Below are positions 24,048 through 34,364 of a stretch of DNA of 64,000 nt, one piece after another. Source of the stretch: Bacteroidota bacterium (GTDB lineage Bacteria > Bacteroidota > Bacteroidia > B-17B0 > Aurantibacillaceae). The stretch lies in the NCBI GenBank assembly GCA_947450025.1, contig CANFTW010000015.1, positions 1-64,000 of the forward strand. Direction: 5' to 3'. Numbering within the stretch: the stretch's first letter is position 1; each line of letters begins with the position of its first letter. The position numbers and the translations under genes were made by a program. Below the pieces are notes generated by a model. The model searched no databases and was not told where the DNA came from. It was given only the letters and a program-made list of their open reading frames with translations.

Positions 24048-26522
24048 ATGTTTATGAAGCGAAGTTTCTTTATTATTACCTTATTATTTCTGTCAACATG
24101 GGCAATTGCTCAAACGTATTCGGTTTCTGGAAAAATTTCTGACGATAAAAATCAAGCCTTATCCTTTTCATCTGTTCTTGTAAAAGGAACAACTCAGGGA
24201 ACTAATGCCAATGCTGATGGATTATATGTCTTAAAACTTCAACCAGGCTCTTATGAACTTATTTTTCAATATGTTGGGTTCAAAAAGAAAATTGAGAAAG
24301 TCATTATAGCTGAAGGTAATGTAATCAAAAATGTAAGTTTGAGTCCTGAGAATTACGAATTAAAAGAGGTGGTTATTAAAGATGGCGAAGATCCTGCTTA
24401 TGCCGTTATAAGACAAGCTATTAAAAAACGTAAATTTTATTTAAATGAAGTGAATGCTTTTACTTGTAAAGCATATATCAAAGGGTTACAGCGGTTAAAA
24501 GATTTTCCTCAAAAAATGGTTAAGCTCTTAAACGTCATGAATACATCAGGAGAAAAAATAGATTCTACATTATTGGGAGTGGTATATTTAAGTGAGAGTG
24601 AAACAAAATATCATTTCAGAAAGCCTAATGACGAAAAAGAAATCATGTACTCTAGTCGCGTAAGTGGAAATAACAAAGCGTTTAGTTTTAATCAAGTGAG
24701 TGACATGAAATTTAGTGTATATGAAAATTTAATCACTTTAGATGGGTTAAGCGACAGGCCATTCATATCACCTATTAATGAAAATGCACTATTATCTTAT
24801 CGCTATAAGTTACTTGGGACAACTTTTGAAGATGGAAAAATGTTAAATAAAATCGAAGTAATCCCTAAAAGAAAGACCGATCCATGTTTTAGAGGTATTA
24901 TTTACATTCAGGAAAACACATGGCGAGTTCATAGTGCCGACGTTTATTTAACTAAAGATGCAAAAATAGATTTTGTTGATACATTGCACATAAAACAATT
25001 AAATGCGCCTGTGAATGACTCAATTTGGATGCCTATTAGTTTAAATATGACATTTAATTTTAAAGTATTTGGTTTTGTAGGCGATGGTTTTTTTAATGCA
25101 ATATTTTCTGATTATGATATGCATCCAGTGTTCCCGAAAAAGTTTTTTAAAAATGAAGTTTTAAAAGTAGAAGATGGGGCTAATAAAAAGGATACGGTTT
25201 ATTGGGATACATCGCGACCAGTGCCATTAACGGAGGAAGAAAAAATAGATTATAGAAGAAAGGATAGCATAAGTGCTATTAAGAATAGTGATAGGTATGT
25301 TGATAGTCTAGACCATAAAGGCAATAAACTCACTTTAACAGATTTAATAATGGGTTATAGCTATAATAAAACATCTAAAAAATTTAGTTTAAATACATCA
25401 GGCTTATTAACATCAGGTATTCAGTATAATACGGTAGAAGGTGTCAATGCCTCATTAAAAGTAGATATGATAAAGCGATATGAAAATAATCGCTATCATA
25501 ATGTCTCAGCTTCAGCAAGATATGGTTTTTCTAATTATTTGCTTGGAGGTACAATTAATTGGAAATATTTAAAAACGCCAGAAAAGTTTGAGTCTATAAA
25601 TGTTCGAATGGGAACAAGTGCATTGCAGTTTAATGGAAGTGAACCGATTAATTCAACCATGAATACTTATTACACCTTGTTTACTAACGATAATTTTATG
25701 AAGTTGTATAAAAAAACGTATGCTTCCTTTTCTTATCGGAAAGAATTAATGAATGGCTTAATCGCATCATTTTCTTCCGAGTACGCAGAACGTTCATCGT
25801 TAAGAAATACAGCAAATTACCTTTGGATAGATAATAAAAATAAGCTATTTACGAGTAATGATCCTTTACATTCAACCACCGATGATTATAGTTTTGCGGT
25901 AAATAATTCCTTCATTGTGGATATAGGAGTGTCTATTAGATTTAAACAAAAATATTATACCAGACCTCATGAAAAAATCATTGTAGGAAGCAAATATCCT
26001 ATTATTAATATGAATTATGTGAAAGCTATTCCAGGTTTAAATACGAAAGCTGATTATGATTTAGTTAAAATTAGTATTGATGATAACATTAAGTTAGGAT
26101 TGTTTGGAACATTTGCATACAGAATAAAAGGGGGGTGTTTCTTAACTAACAAATATGTTTCGTTTATGGATTACCAACATTTTAATGGTAACCAAACGAT
26201 CTTAGCTAATAATGATTATTTAAACTCGTTTAAATTATTGCCATATTATACTTACAGTACCAAAAACTGGTATACCGAAGGTCATGCTGAGCATCATTTT
26301 AATGGATTCATCTTCAATAAAATCCCACTATTAAAAAAGTATCGCATGCAAGAGGTAGTTGGCGGACATGTTTTACTTAACGATAAATTAGATCAGTATT
26401 ATGAAATTAATTTTGCCATAGAACATATTTTTCAAATTATTAGAGTGGATTACGTGCTTGGTTATGGACCTAAGGGTAATTTTAATCAAGGATTTGTCAT
26501 AGGTTTAGGATTAGAATTTTAA
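24048..26522 (+). CDS. DUF5686 family outer-membrane protein with carboxypeptidase-regulatory-like domain
   Basis: The 824-residue protein has a signal peptide (ending WAIAQ), a CarboxypepD_reg-like domain (about 23-105), the DUF5686 region (from about 120, GEDPAYAVIRQAIKKRKFYLN) and a long beta-barrel-like C-terminal part ending in Phe (VIGLGLEF). It is likely an outer-membrane protein of TonB-receptor-like build without a plug. Function is unknown. The ATG at 24054 (MKRSFF) is an equally good start. It is 9 bp upstream of the M16 peptidase gene and probably co-transcribed. Confidence 0.8.
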   Translation: MFMKRSFFIITLLFLSTWAIAQTYSVSGKISDDKNQALSFSSVLVKGTTQGTNANADGLYVLKLQPGSYELIFQYVGFKKKIEKVIIAEGNVIKNVSLSPENYELKEVVIKDGEDPAYAVIRQAIKKRKFYLNEVNAFTCKAYIKGLQRLKDFPQKMVKLLNVMNTSGEKIDSTLLGVVYLSESETKYHFRKPNDEKEIMYSSRVSGNNKAFSFNQVSDMKFSVYENLITLDGLSDRPFISPINENALLSYRYKLLGTTFEDGKMLNKIEVIPKRKTDPCFRGIIYIQENTWRVHSADVYLTKDAKIDFVDTLHIKQLNAPVNDSIWMPISLNMTFNFKVFGFVGDGFFNAIFSDYDMHPVFPKKFFKNEVLKVEDGANKKDTVYWDTSRPVPLTEEEKIDYRRKDSISAIKNSDRYVDSLDHKGNKLTLTDLIMGYSYNKTSKKFSLNTSGLLTSGIQYNTVEGVNASLKVDMIKRYENNRYHNVSASARYGFSNYLLGGTINWKYLKTPEKFESINVRMGTSALQFNGSEPINSTMNTYYTLFTNDNFMKLYKKTYASFSYRKELMNGLIASFSSEYAERSSLRNTANYLWIDNKNKLFTSNDPLHSTTDDYSFAVNNSFIVDIGVSIRFKQKYYTRPHEKIIVGSKYPIINMNYVKAIPGLNTKADYDLVKISIDDNIKLGLFGTFAYRIKGGCFLTNKYVSFMDYQHFNGNQTILANNDYLNSFKLLPYYTYSTKNWYTEGHAEHHFNGFIFNKIPLLKKYRMQEVVGGHVLLNDKLDQYYEINFAIEHIFQIIRVDYVLGYGPKGNFNQGFVIGLGLEF

Positions 26523-26531
26523 TTTTTTGTT

Positions 26532-27848
26532 ATGAAACATATTATATTATTTGTTTTTTTAAGTATATCTTTTACAAATTTCGCCATTGATTTTCCAATA
26601 AAATCTATCATACTTCCTAATGGATTAAAAGTGATTGTTTGTGAAAAAAGCACATCTCCAATGGTACAAATGGAAGTTTGGTATAGAGTAGGGAGTAAAG
26701 ATGAATGGGATGGTATAAGAGGTATGGCGCATATGTTTGAACACATGATGTTTAGAGGTTCAAAAAAATATCATGGTGAAGGAGATGTCTATATTCATGA
26801 AATGGAAAAACTAGGCGCTCAAATAAATGCTTATACCACATTTGATAGAACGGTTTATTGGCAGGAACTTCCTAAAGAAAATATTGAAAAAGTATTTGAT
26901 ATGGAGGCGGATAGAATGGAAAACTTGATTTTAGATCAAAAGGTTCTAGATACTGAGAGAGAAGTGGTAGGAGAAGAATTGCGCTTAGGTGAGAATAATT
27001 GGTATAATAAAATGTCATCAAATCGTTATAAATATTTATACCCAGATGGTCATCCATATAAAGTAGATGTTATTGGCTTTTTAGAAGAAATAACAAAATT
27101 TACAACTCAGCAGTGCCAAGATTTTTATAATAAATATTATAGCCCAAATAATGCCTATATCGTTATTGTTGGAGATGTGAAAGCTGAAGATATGTTTGCA
27201 ATGGCTGCTAAATATTTTGGACCAATAAAAAAGCAATTGCCTTTAAATTTAAAAAAAGTAGAACCTGATGTATTTTCTTTTATACCTTCTATTGAAGAGA
27301 TGCAAATAGACTATCCAGTTCAAATATATTCTTATTTAATTCCAGCTCCTGCATTTGGCACCACAGATTATTATGCTTTTAATTTATTACGAGATTTACT
27401 CTTTACAAATTCTAATTCAATTTTAAATAATAGCCTGGTTGAAAAAGGTAATATGGCATATCAAATTGTTCCTCAATCAGATGATTCACGATTATATAGT
27501 AATGTTGCAACTTTTGATGTTGTGATGCAAGCGCAAATGGGAAATGCCAAAGTGAAAAAAATGGTTTCAAAGGAGATTTATGATATCATTAATGAAGGAA
27601 TTGATCAAGAATTAATTGATAATTATGTCAAGAACCTAGAAGTAGCTCAAACCTTTCAAAATTATTCTAATCAAGCAATTGCTGATAAGTTGGGTTTTTC
27701 AGAGTATTATTTTATGGATTATAAGAAGTATAACTATGTCTTAGAATATTATAAAACATTGAAAGCTGAACAATTAACAGAAGTTTGTAAGAAATATTTT
27801 AATCCTGAAAACATAAAAGTGCTCAATATTAAGCCATCGATGGAATAA
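26532..27848 (+). CDS. M16-family zinc metallopeptidase
   Basis: The 438-residue protein has a signal peptide-like start (MKHIILFVFLSISFTNFAID) and the inverted zinc motif HxxEH at H67-H71 (HMFEH). The third ligand is E148, 76 residues after the second His, as in pitrilysin-type enzymes. One catalytic half and one partner half fit the length (insulinase-type M16B). It is expected to degrade peptides in the periplasm. It follows the DUF5686 gene closely. Confidence 0.9.
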   Translation: MKHIILFVFLSISFTNFAIDFPIKSIILPNGLKVIVCEKSTSPMVQMEVWYRVGSKDEWDGIRGMAHMFEHMMFRGSKKYHGEGDVYIHEMEKLGAQINAYTTFDRTVYWQELPKENIEKVFDMEADRMENLILDQKVLDTEREVVGEELRLGENNWYNKMSSNRYKYLYPDGHPYKVDVIGFLEEITKFTTQQCQDFYNKYYSPNNAYIVIVGDVKAEDMFAMAAKYFGPIKKQLPLNLKKVEPDVFSFIPSIEEMQIDYPVQIYSYLIPAPAFGTTDYYAFNLLRDLLFTNSNSILNNSLVEKGNMAYQIVPQSDDSRLYSNVATFDVVMQAQMGNAKVKKMVSKEIYDIINEGIDQELIDNYVKNLEVAQTFQNYSNQAIADKLGFSEYYFMDYKKYNYVLEYYKTLKAEQLTEVCKKYFNPENIKVLNIKPSME

Positions 27849-27921
27849 TCATAAACTTTTTTAAATTCTTAATCGATAGGTGAATGAGGCTGATTTTTTG
27901 TTAAATTCGCATTACAAATAG

Positions 27922-28425
27922 TTGAAAAACCTAGTTTACATATTAATCTGTTCAGTTTTTGCTTTCACGTCATGTAAAGTGAAGTATTCATTAAATGGAG
28001 CAACGATTCCTATTGAAGCCAAAACGATTTCAGTTAGTTTTTTTACCAATAATACAACTTTAGGTAGCCCTTCAATTAGTCAAAAATTTACTGAAAAATT
28101 AAGAGACGTCGTGTCTACTCAAACTAATCTATCATTAATGAAGCAAAATGGAGATTTGCAATTTTCTGGAGCTATTACTGATTATAATGTGGCTCCGGTA
28201 TCGATTCAGAGTAATGATCAAGCTGCAAATAATCGATTAACCATTACGGTTAATGTTAAGTATACTAACAAATTTGATGAGACTAAAAATTTTGAGCAAA
28301 ATTTTACCAGATTTGCTGATTTTAAAGCGAATACCTCAATTTCTTCGCAAGAAGATGTATTGTTAACTGAAATTAATAGACAATTAACGGAAGATATTTT
28401 TAATAAAGCATTTAATAATTGGTAA
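27922..28425 (+). CDS. lptE: LptE-family LPS assembly lipoprotein, TTG start
   Basis: The 167-residue protein has a lipoprotein signal (KNLVYILICSVFAFTSC, lipidated Cys about residue 18) followed by the LptE pattern KVKYSLNGATIPIEAKTISV. It plugs the LptD barrel and helps insert LPS in the outer membrane. The start is TTG at 27922, preceded directly by an in-frame TAG, and no ATG or GTG occurs before the end of the signal peptide. The TAATG overlap with the next gene couples their translation. The order lptE, TPR protein, secG is conserved in Bacteroidota. Confidence 0.85.
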   Translation: MKNLVYILICSVFAFTSCKVKYSLNGATIPIEAKTISVSFFTNNTTLGSPSISQKFTEKLRDVVSTQTNLSLMKQNGDLQFSGAITDYNVAPVSIQSNDQAANNRLTITVNVKYTNKFDETKNFEQNFTRFADFKANTSISSQEDVLLTEINRQLTEDIFNKAFNNW

Positions 28426-29462
28426 TGCAGCCACAGCAATTTATAGATATTTTAAAACAACCCACTAAAATCGAAACATCTCATTTGGTTGATTTAGAGG
28501 TATTAGTAAGAGAATATCCATTTTTTGAAACCGCTCATTTATTATATACCAAGGGCCTTCATAAAACACAGTCACTTCATTATTCAAAACAATTACGGAA
28601 AACCGCTATTGTTGCAAATAGTAGAAGTGTTTTATATGATTTAATTCATCAAACAGAACCAGAACTGATGCATCAAAATGCTGAGGTTATGACTGATTCT
28701 GAAAAAGTGGAAGAAAACAAAGCGGCTATTGGTATTGCTCTAGAGCCTACCAAATATGAAACAAGCCCTATAACAATAACTAACAATGATATAAAAGTTA
28801 TTTATGTCAATACAGTTCCTTCTAAAGCTCTTCCTGAAACTATAATAGAATCAAAAGAGGAGTTTAATAAGGAACTCAATATTGTAAAAACAATAGAAAA
28901 CGAAACCGATATTCCAGTTCAAGACTTTGATATTGATAAAATAAACAAAACCATTGAACAAGAAATTAGTAAAGGAATTGTTCAATCATATGTTCAAACT
29001 GATATAATTAAAACTCAGGAATTAAATAAAGAAAACGTAAATGAACCTAGTTCATTTACAGGTTGGCTAAAAACGATTCAAAAAGAGGCTCACACATTTC
29101 AAATTGACAAGATAGGGGAATCTGAGTTAAATGAGAAAAAAGAAGAAAAACACAAGAAAATTATCCAGATTGATAAAAAATCAGAGGTTTTTGATCAAAA
29201 AAAGCAATTAATTGATAAAATCATTGAGTCTGACCCTGGTCGAATTAAATTAGGTACAAATAAATTTTTTACACCAGCCACCGAAGCAAAGCAAAGTTTA
29301 TTGGAAAATGAACACCTTGTAACGGAGACTTTAGCCAAAATTTATGCTTTACAAGGAAATATTTCTAAAGCAATTAGGGCTTATGAAATATTAAGTTTGA
29401 AATTTCCACAAAAAAGTGTTTACTTTGCATCCCTTATAGAAAAACTGAAAACTAACAAATAA
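28425..29462 (+). CDS. TPR-like hypothetical protein between lptE and secG
   Basis: From the ATG at 28425, overlapping the lptE stop by one base, the protein is 345 residues with no signal peptide. An N-terminal helical region (FIDILKQPTKIETSHLVDLE, conserved in this family) is followed by a long low-complexity, acidic and Lys-rich middle. A C-terminal TPR-like pair (ETLAKIYALQGNISKAIRAY) ends it. It is a cytosolic protein of unknown function kept between lptE and secG across Bacteroidota, so a role in envelope biogenesis is plausible. Confidence 0.75.
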   Translation: MQPQQFIDILKQPTKIETSHLVDLEVLVREYPFFETAHLLYTKGLHKTQSLHYSKQLRKTAIVANSRSVLYDLIHQTEPELMHQNAEVMTDSEKVEENKAAIGIALEPTKYETSPITITNNDIKVIYVNTVPSKALPETIIESKEEFNKELNIVKTIENETDIPVQDFDIDKINKTIEQEISKGIVQSYVQTDIIKTQELNKENVNEPSSFTGWLKTIQKEAHTFQIDKIGESELNEKKEEKHKKIIQIDKKSEVFDQKKQLIDKIIESDPGRIKLGTNKFFTPATEAKQSLLENEHLVTETLAKIYALQGNISKAIRAYEILSLKFPQKSVYFASLIEKLKTNK

Positions 29463-29465
29463 ATT

Positions 29466-29807
29466 ATGCAAGCAATTTTAACAATTTCCATTATCGTAGT
29501 ATGTGTATTACTAATCTTAGTAGTATTAGTTCAAAACTCAAAAGGTGGAGGAATCTCTAGTAACTTCTCTGCAGCTAATCAAATCATGGGTGCACGTCGC
29601 GGTACTGACTTTATTGAAAAAGCAACTTGGACACTAGCAATCTTATTATTGGTTTTAAGTTTATTGTCAACACCTAAAAAAACAGGATTAACAGATAGTA
29701 CAGATGATACAGAAGGATCAGCAACAAAAGCTAAGGCTCAAAATGCTATTGTTCCAGTATCTCAACCAGCAGCTCAACCAGCTGGTGGTCAGCCAATGGG
29801 TAAATAA
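29466..29807 (+). CDS. secG: Preprotein translocase subunit SecG
   Basis: The 113-residue protein has two membrane helices (about 4-24 and 52-70) separated by the SecG loop (QNSKGGGISSNFSAANQIMG ending in an ARRGTDF motif). The C-terminal tail is Ala/Pro/Gln-rich. It supports SecYE and SecA-driven protein export. It starts 3 bp after the TPR gene and is followed by a terminator. Confidence 0.92.
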   Translation: MQAILTISIIVVCVLLILVVLVQNSKGGGISSNFSAANQIMGARRGTDFIEKATWTLAILLLVLSLLSTPKKTGLTDSTDDTEGSATKAKAQNAIVPVSQPAAQPAGGQPMGK

Positions 29808-29826
29808 TAATAATAATTTATACATA

Positions 29827-29857
29827 AAAAGCAGAACATTTGTTCTGCTTTTTTTAT
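29827..29857 (+). terminator. Rho-independent terminator after secG
   Basis: Arms AAAAGCAGAACA and TGTTCTGCTTTT enclose a TT loop and are followed by further T. It ends the lptE-TPR-secG operon. Confidence 0.88.
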
Positions 29858-29908
29858 GGATGAATGTTTGTCAAAAAAAGATAAATTAATACAGTAATTT
29901 TTTATAAC

Positions 29909-31762
29909 ATGATTCTACAAAACTTAAAATCATCAAAGTTATTTTTTGTTTTCTTTTTATCGATTTCAATAATTGTTTTTTTAACTGTTGCATTTCGAAA
30001 TTATTATGTTCCTTTCAATCATGATGAAACGGCAACATTTTTTATGTATATACAATCTGGTCAATACATGCCTTTTTTCTCTCAAGTGGATGCTAATAAC
30101 CATGTTTTAAATAGTTTTTTAGGGAATATTTGTTTTCACGCTTTCGGTTCTTCTCCTTTTGCACTTAGACTCCCCAACCTTATAGGTCTTGCTATTTTGA
30201 TTTTAGCTACCTATAGAATCTCTTTAAAATTAAATCAAATTGGTTCAAAAATTTTCTTAATGGCAGGGTTTTTATTGTCATTTCATTGGTTGTCTTTTTT
30301 TAGTGCATGCAGAGGCTATGGATTATCAATGGCAATGTTATTAATGGGGCTTTCCTTGATGTTAGATTATATTGAAAGTTCAAAAGATATAAAAAAAATA
30401 GTTGGGTGTTTGATGTTTTTTCAATTAGCAATGAGTGCTAATTTAATTTTAATCATTGTTGTTTTATTATTAAGCGTTATTATTTTATTAGTTCAGTGGT
30501 TTAACAAAACACTATTTAATTTTTTAAATTTATTATTGTGGGTTTTACACTTTATTGCAATTTATTATTGGCTTTCATTTTCTTTTTTTTTACAAGATAA
30601 TGGAGCTTTGTATTATGGAGCTGGTGAAAGTTATTGGAAGGTTACATTTGTTAGTTTAATTCAGCTAATTACTGGTTTTGAGAGAATTTGGTTAAATTAT
30701 CTTTTGTTGGGGTTATTTGTGATTGTTTGGATATCGTCTATTTATGTCAATAAAAACATAGTCTTTAATATCAAGGAACAACTTAAAAAGCCATCAATTT
30801 CTTTACTATTCTTGTTTATCCTATCTGTTTTAATCATTGGTTTTTATCTGATGAATAAGTTACTTGGCGTCAATTATCCAGAAGATAGAACTGGCATGTT
30901 TTTTTACTTATTTTTTGTTCTACTGATTGCATTTACATTTGACAAATTGTCTATAAAGTTCAAACAGTTATTTCTTTTTTCTGCTTCGGCTATATTTATT
31001 ATCCATTTTGTATTTAATATAAATTTTAGAAAACACTCATTAAATGTTTATGAAACGATTCCTGAGTATTTTTATACTAGATTACTAAAAGAACAAGCTA
31101 AATCAAAAGATAGAATCACCATTGGAGGTCATAGAGTGAGAGAATTGTTTTATGCATTTTTTAATTACCGTCATGGAGGAGCATTAAATTCAGCAGATCC
31201 AACGGAAGTGATGCAGATGAATTGTGATTATTACATTGCTACAAAACAAGAAGAAAAATATTTTAAGCCTTACTATGATATTATTGAAACGGAACCAGAT
31301 TGGGGCTTTGTGCTTTTAAAGCGAAAGGAAAAAATTATTAGGCATTCCTATATAGAAATAAATGATGTTGTTATTAAAGATAATGAAAATGAATTTATCA
31401 ATGTCTATGGATGTAATGATACGATATTTGAAAATAGAAATCCATTGTTGGCTCAGATATCATTTAATGTCGATAAAATTTCGGTTCCAGCGAATGCATG
31501 GTTTGTATTCCAAATTAACGATTCATTAAATCAAACTGTTTATTTTAAAAGGTATCCATTACAATGGAGTGGATACAATTTAAATGGAAAAAAGAACATG
31601 CTTTGTAGCATTATAACAGGGAATTTACCTAAAACTTCTAAAAAAGTAGTTTGTTTCTTTTGGAATATTAACAAAACTCCTTTAAGCCTTACAATCCATT
31701 CTTTAAAAATCAATCAATTAGAAGGTAAAGGAGTTGGTTATGAAGCGCCTGATATTAATTAG
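29909..31762 (+). CDS. Multi-pass membrane glycosyltransferase-like protein (GT39-like)
   Basis: The 617-residue protein has about 10-12 membrane helices in the first 370 residues and a soluble, mostly beta C-terminal domain (about 380-617). The first loop holds the acidic motif NHDETATFFMYIQSGQYMPF, as in GT39/ArnT-type enzymes that use lipid-linked sugars. The fold supports sugar transfer to a periplasmic acceptor, but the substrate is unknown. It begins the polysaccharide locus and is convergent with the next gene (3-bp gap). Confidence 0.7.
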   Translation: MILQNLKSSKLFFVFFLSISIIVFLTVAFRNYYVPFNHDETATFFMYIQSGQYMPFFSQVDANNHVLNSFLGNICFHAFGSSPFALRLPNLIGLAILILATYRISLKLNQIGSKIFLMAGFLLSFHWLSFFSACRGYGLSMAMLLMGLSLMLDYIESSKDIKKIVGCLMFFQLAMSANLILIIVVLLLSVIILLVQWFNKTLFNFLNLLLWVLHFIAIYYWLSFSFFLQDNGALYYGAGESYWKVTFVSLIQLITGFERIWLNYLLLGLFVIVWISSIYVNKNIVFNIKEQLKKPSISLLFLFILSVLIIGFYLMNKLLGVNYPEDRTGMFFYLFFVLLIAFTFDKLSIKFKQLFLFSASAIFIIHFVFNINFRKHSLNVYETIPEYFYTRLLKEQAKSKDRITIGGHRVRELFYAFFNYRHGGALNSADPTEVMQMNCDYYIATKQEEKYFKPYYDIIETEPDWGFVLLKRKEKIIRHSYIEINDVVIKDNENEFINVYGCNDTIFENRNPLLAQISFNVDKISVPANAWFVFQINDSLNQTVYFKRYPLQWSGYNLNGKKNMLCSIITGNLPKTSKKVVCFFWNINKTPLSLTIHSLKINQLEGKGVGYEAPDIN

Positions 31763-31765
31763 AGT

Positions 31766-33418
31766 TTATTTATTTAAGATGTCAGCTTTTCTTTCGTAAA
31801 TATAAATTTGTTCTTGAGCTTGCGTTTTAAAGCCGTTTAATTGCTCTCTCCATGCATATGTAGCATGCACACCAGGCACCATATCAACGATACCAACAAT
31901 TTGGTAATAATCTGTTAGATATTTATTTGCCCAATCAAAAACATACTTGTCGGTATTAGGTTGAACAAATAATGAAATACCATGATTGTAAAAAACAAAA
32001 TATTTAGGTTTTGCTTTTTCCACATCTTTTACAAATTCTCTTTGCCATTCTTTATGTTGTGGAATATTATCAACGATAGCTGCAAAATAAGCATGACGAG
32101 AAGGGCAATGTTTTTTTGTGTAAAAATAAACTTGGGGTTCAGAACCCATCAAAACAATCTCATCTTCGGGTTTTGAGTTTGCGTTTATCCAATTTGCAAC
32201 TTCCATGGATTCGGGAAAAGGATTATTACCGTATACAGATCTTAAAATGCGTTCGTAGTTTGGATGAAAATAATAGGCACTAAGTTTATTTAAATGACTA
32301 TAAGTAAGTATACAAAATAAAGATAAATATATATATTTAATATAAGGAGAATCCAACTTAAAGGATTTAAATAAACTAATGATACAATGAAACGATAAAC
32401 CAGCTAATATTGATAAGCCTGGTATTAATTGAATCCAATAATGGCCATAAAAATAAAAGCCTGGAACAATCATCATTGACGAAAAGAAAGCCAATGTTAA
32501 TGCAAATAACTTTGTTTTAAAATTAATTGATTTAATAAAAATTAAACCCACAGCTAAAATTGCATGATACCATAAAAATTTGTAGTTCATTAAGATAGCG
32601 TCTTTTGTATATCCAAAATATTTTTTTCCTTCTTCAAAGGGCACTTTGCTTACATAGTTTTTTGGAATTTCAAAAGTCCAAAAAAGCATTTCATGAAAAG
32701 CTCCTTTTAAATAAATAATTAAAAATAGAATTCCTATAACTGAAAATACGCCAGCAGAATAAAATCCTATAGTTTTAAATAAGTCGATATACTTTTTTTG
32801 CTTATCAAAAAAGAAATTAATAATTAAAATTAAACCACCCCAAAGCACCAAAAACATTCCGCTAGTTTTTACCATAAAAGCGCAGCTAAATGCTACACCC
32901 ATAAATAGATACATGTACCATTTTTTAACTGAATTAGCGTATGCATATAGTAAAAAACCTAAACTAGAAAAAAAAGCAACTCCATGTTCTGATTGAATAG
33001 TAAAACCACTTAAGTTAGGTGTAAGGGATACGATAGCAAATGTAATAGCCGAAATAACTCCTGAAGTTGGTGAAAAAAGTTTTTTTGCTGTAAAATAAAT
33101 AAATACAATTGTTATAATATTTAAATATGTAAATCCTAAATGCAACCCCTTTACAGTGTCGCCAAATAATGAAACCATTAAAGCGAAAAAATAAAAATTA
33201 CCTGGAAATTTTTGTTCATAAAAATCTTTATATGGTATTTTTCCTTCTAGAAGTAATTTCCCATAATAACCATATGCACCTTCGTCTCTCTCAAAAGGAA
33301 TCATAGAAAATTTAGAACGAATAATATATACTAGAATAATTATTAACACAAGAAAACTTAAGGATAATTTGTTTTCGTTTGAAAAATTAATGCGTTTTGC
33401 TGATAAAGTGTTGCTCAT
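31766..33418 (-). CDS. GT39-family membrane glycosyltransferase (ArnT/PMT-like)
   Basis: The 550-residue protein has about 11 membrane helices and a C-terminal periplasmic part. The first loop carries the conserved acidic pair in FERDEGAYGYYGKLLLEG followed by PYKDFYEQKFPG, typical of GT-C family 39. Such enzymes transfer a sugar from undecaprenyl or dolichyl-type phosphate in the periplasm. It is downstream of the epimerase and GT2 genes on the same strand (20-bp gap), which supports a shared surface-glycan role. Confidence 0.82.
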   Translation of the reverse strand: MSNTLSAKRINFSNENKLSLSFLVLIIILVYIIRSKFSMIPFERDEGAYGYYGKLLLEGKIPYKDFYEQKFPGNFYFFALMVSLFGDTVKGLHLGFTYLNIITIVFIYFTAKKLFSPTSGVISAITFAIVSLTPNLSGFTIQSEHGVAFFSSLGFLLYAYANSVKKWYMYLFMGVAFSCAFMVKTSGMFLVLWGGLILIINFFFDKQKKYIDLFKTIGFYSAGVFSVIGILFLIIYLKGAFHEMLFWTFEIPKNYVSKVPFEEGKKYFGYTKDAILMNYKFLWYHAILAVGLIFIKSINFKTKLFALTLAFFSSMMIVPGFYFYGHYWIQLIPGLSILAGLSFHCIISLFKSFKLDSPYIKYIYLSLFCILTYSHLNKLSAYYFHPNYERILRSVYGNNPFPESMEVANWINANSKPEDEIVLMGSEPQVYFYTKKHCPSRHAYFAAIVDNIPQHKEWQREFVKDVEKAKPKYFVFYNHGISLFVQPNTDKYVFDWANKYLTDYYQIVGIVDMVPGVHATYAWREQLNGFKTQAQEQIYIYERKADILNK

Positions 33419-33438
33419 TGGAAAAATAGAGTTATAAA

Positions 33439-34359
33439 TTACTTGAAATTATTTTTTATGAAAAAATAAAGGCCTTGTATACCTTCATTAAGTGAGATAA
33501 ATTTATAGTTAGGAATAGTACTTAATATTTTAGTGTTATCTATATTAATAAATGAGTTGTCACTTTTTCTGTTATTAGAAAATACAACTTCAAAATTTTC
33601 ATCAATAATATTTTTTATAATTTCAATTAATTGATTGATACTAATTGTATCATTTGATGCAATATTAAAAATATTTGATTTTGTGATTTTAGAAGTTATT
33701 GAATATGTCATTAATTTAACTACATCTTTTACATTTATGTAATTCCTTATATTTTCGCCATCACCAAATACATTTATTTTATGGTTTAAAACAATTTGTT
33801 CAATAAATGTATTAATAATTCCTAATCCTTTTGAGGTGTTTTGTCCAACTCCATAAACATTCGAAACTCTATATATATCATATGAGATGTTGTGTTTGAT
33901 TTTAAAATAATTCAAATAATATTCGATTGTTAGTTTGGTAATTCCATAAGGAGAAAACGGTTGTTTTTCCGTGCTTTCCGATACTTTTGATTCTGATGGA
34001 CCATATACAGTGCCTGCACTTGAAATGAATACTATTTTTTTTACTTGAAGTCTAGAAATAGCTTCCATGAATTCAAGAAATGGCAACAGATTGTTTTCGA
34101 GCTCAAGTTTAGGATTTTCCCAACTACTTGATGGGATTGTTGATGAGGCTAAATAATAAACTAAGTCAATTTGTTTAAATTGTTGTTTGATTAAATCATG
34201 ATTTTTATAATCAATAACATTATAAGGTAAGTTTGTTCCTGATAAATTTTGTTCGTTTTTGCCAAATAAAAAAACAAATAAATTATCATATTTGCTTATT
34301 TCTTGAGCTAAATTCGAACCAATAAAGCCATTAGAACCAACTATTGCAACGTTTAGCAT
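33439..34359 (-). CDS. NAD-dependent sugar-nucleotide epimerase/dehydratase
   Basis: The 306-residue extended short-chain dehydrogenase has the NAD-binding motif GSNGFIG (about 8-14), the region FISSAGTVYGPSES, and the YxxxK catalytic pair in SPYGITK. It resembles UDP-glucose 4-epimerase but the substrate is not certain. It likely makes a sugar nucleotide for the neighbouring transferases. It begins 5 bp after the GT2 gene's stop, in a four-gene minus-strand operon. Confidence 0.82.
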   Translation of the reverse strand: MLNVAIVGSNGFIGSNLAQEISKYDNLFVFLFGKNEQNLSGTNLPYNVIDYKNHDLIKQQFKQIDLVYYLASSTIPSSSWENPKLELENNLLPFLEFMEAISRLQVKKIVFISSAGTVYGPSESKVSESTEKQPFSPYGITKLTIEYYLNYFKIKHNISYDIYRVSNVYGVGQNTSKGLGIINTFIEQIVLNHKINVFGDGENIRNYINVKDVVKLMTYSITSKITKSNIFNIASNDTISINQLIEIIKNIIDENFEVVFSNNRKSDNSFINIDNTKILSTIPNYKFISLNEGIQGLYFFIKNNFK

Positions 34360-34364
34360 AAATT

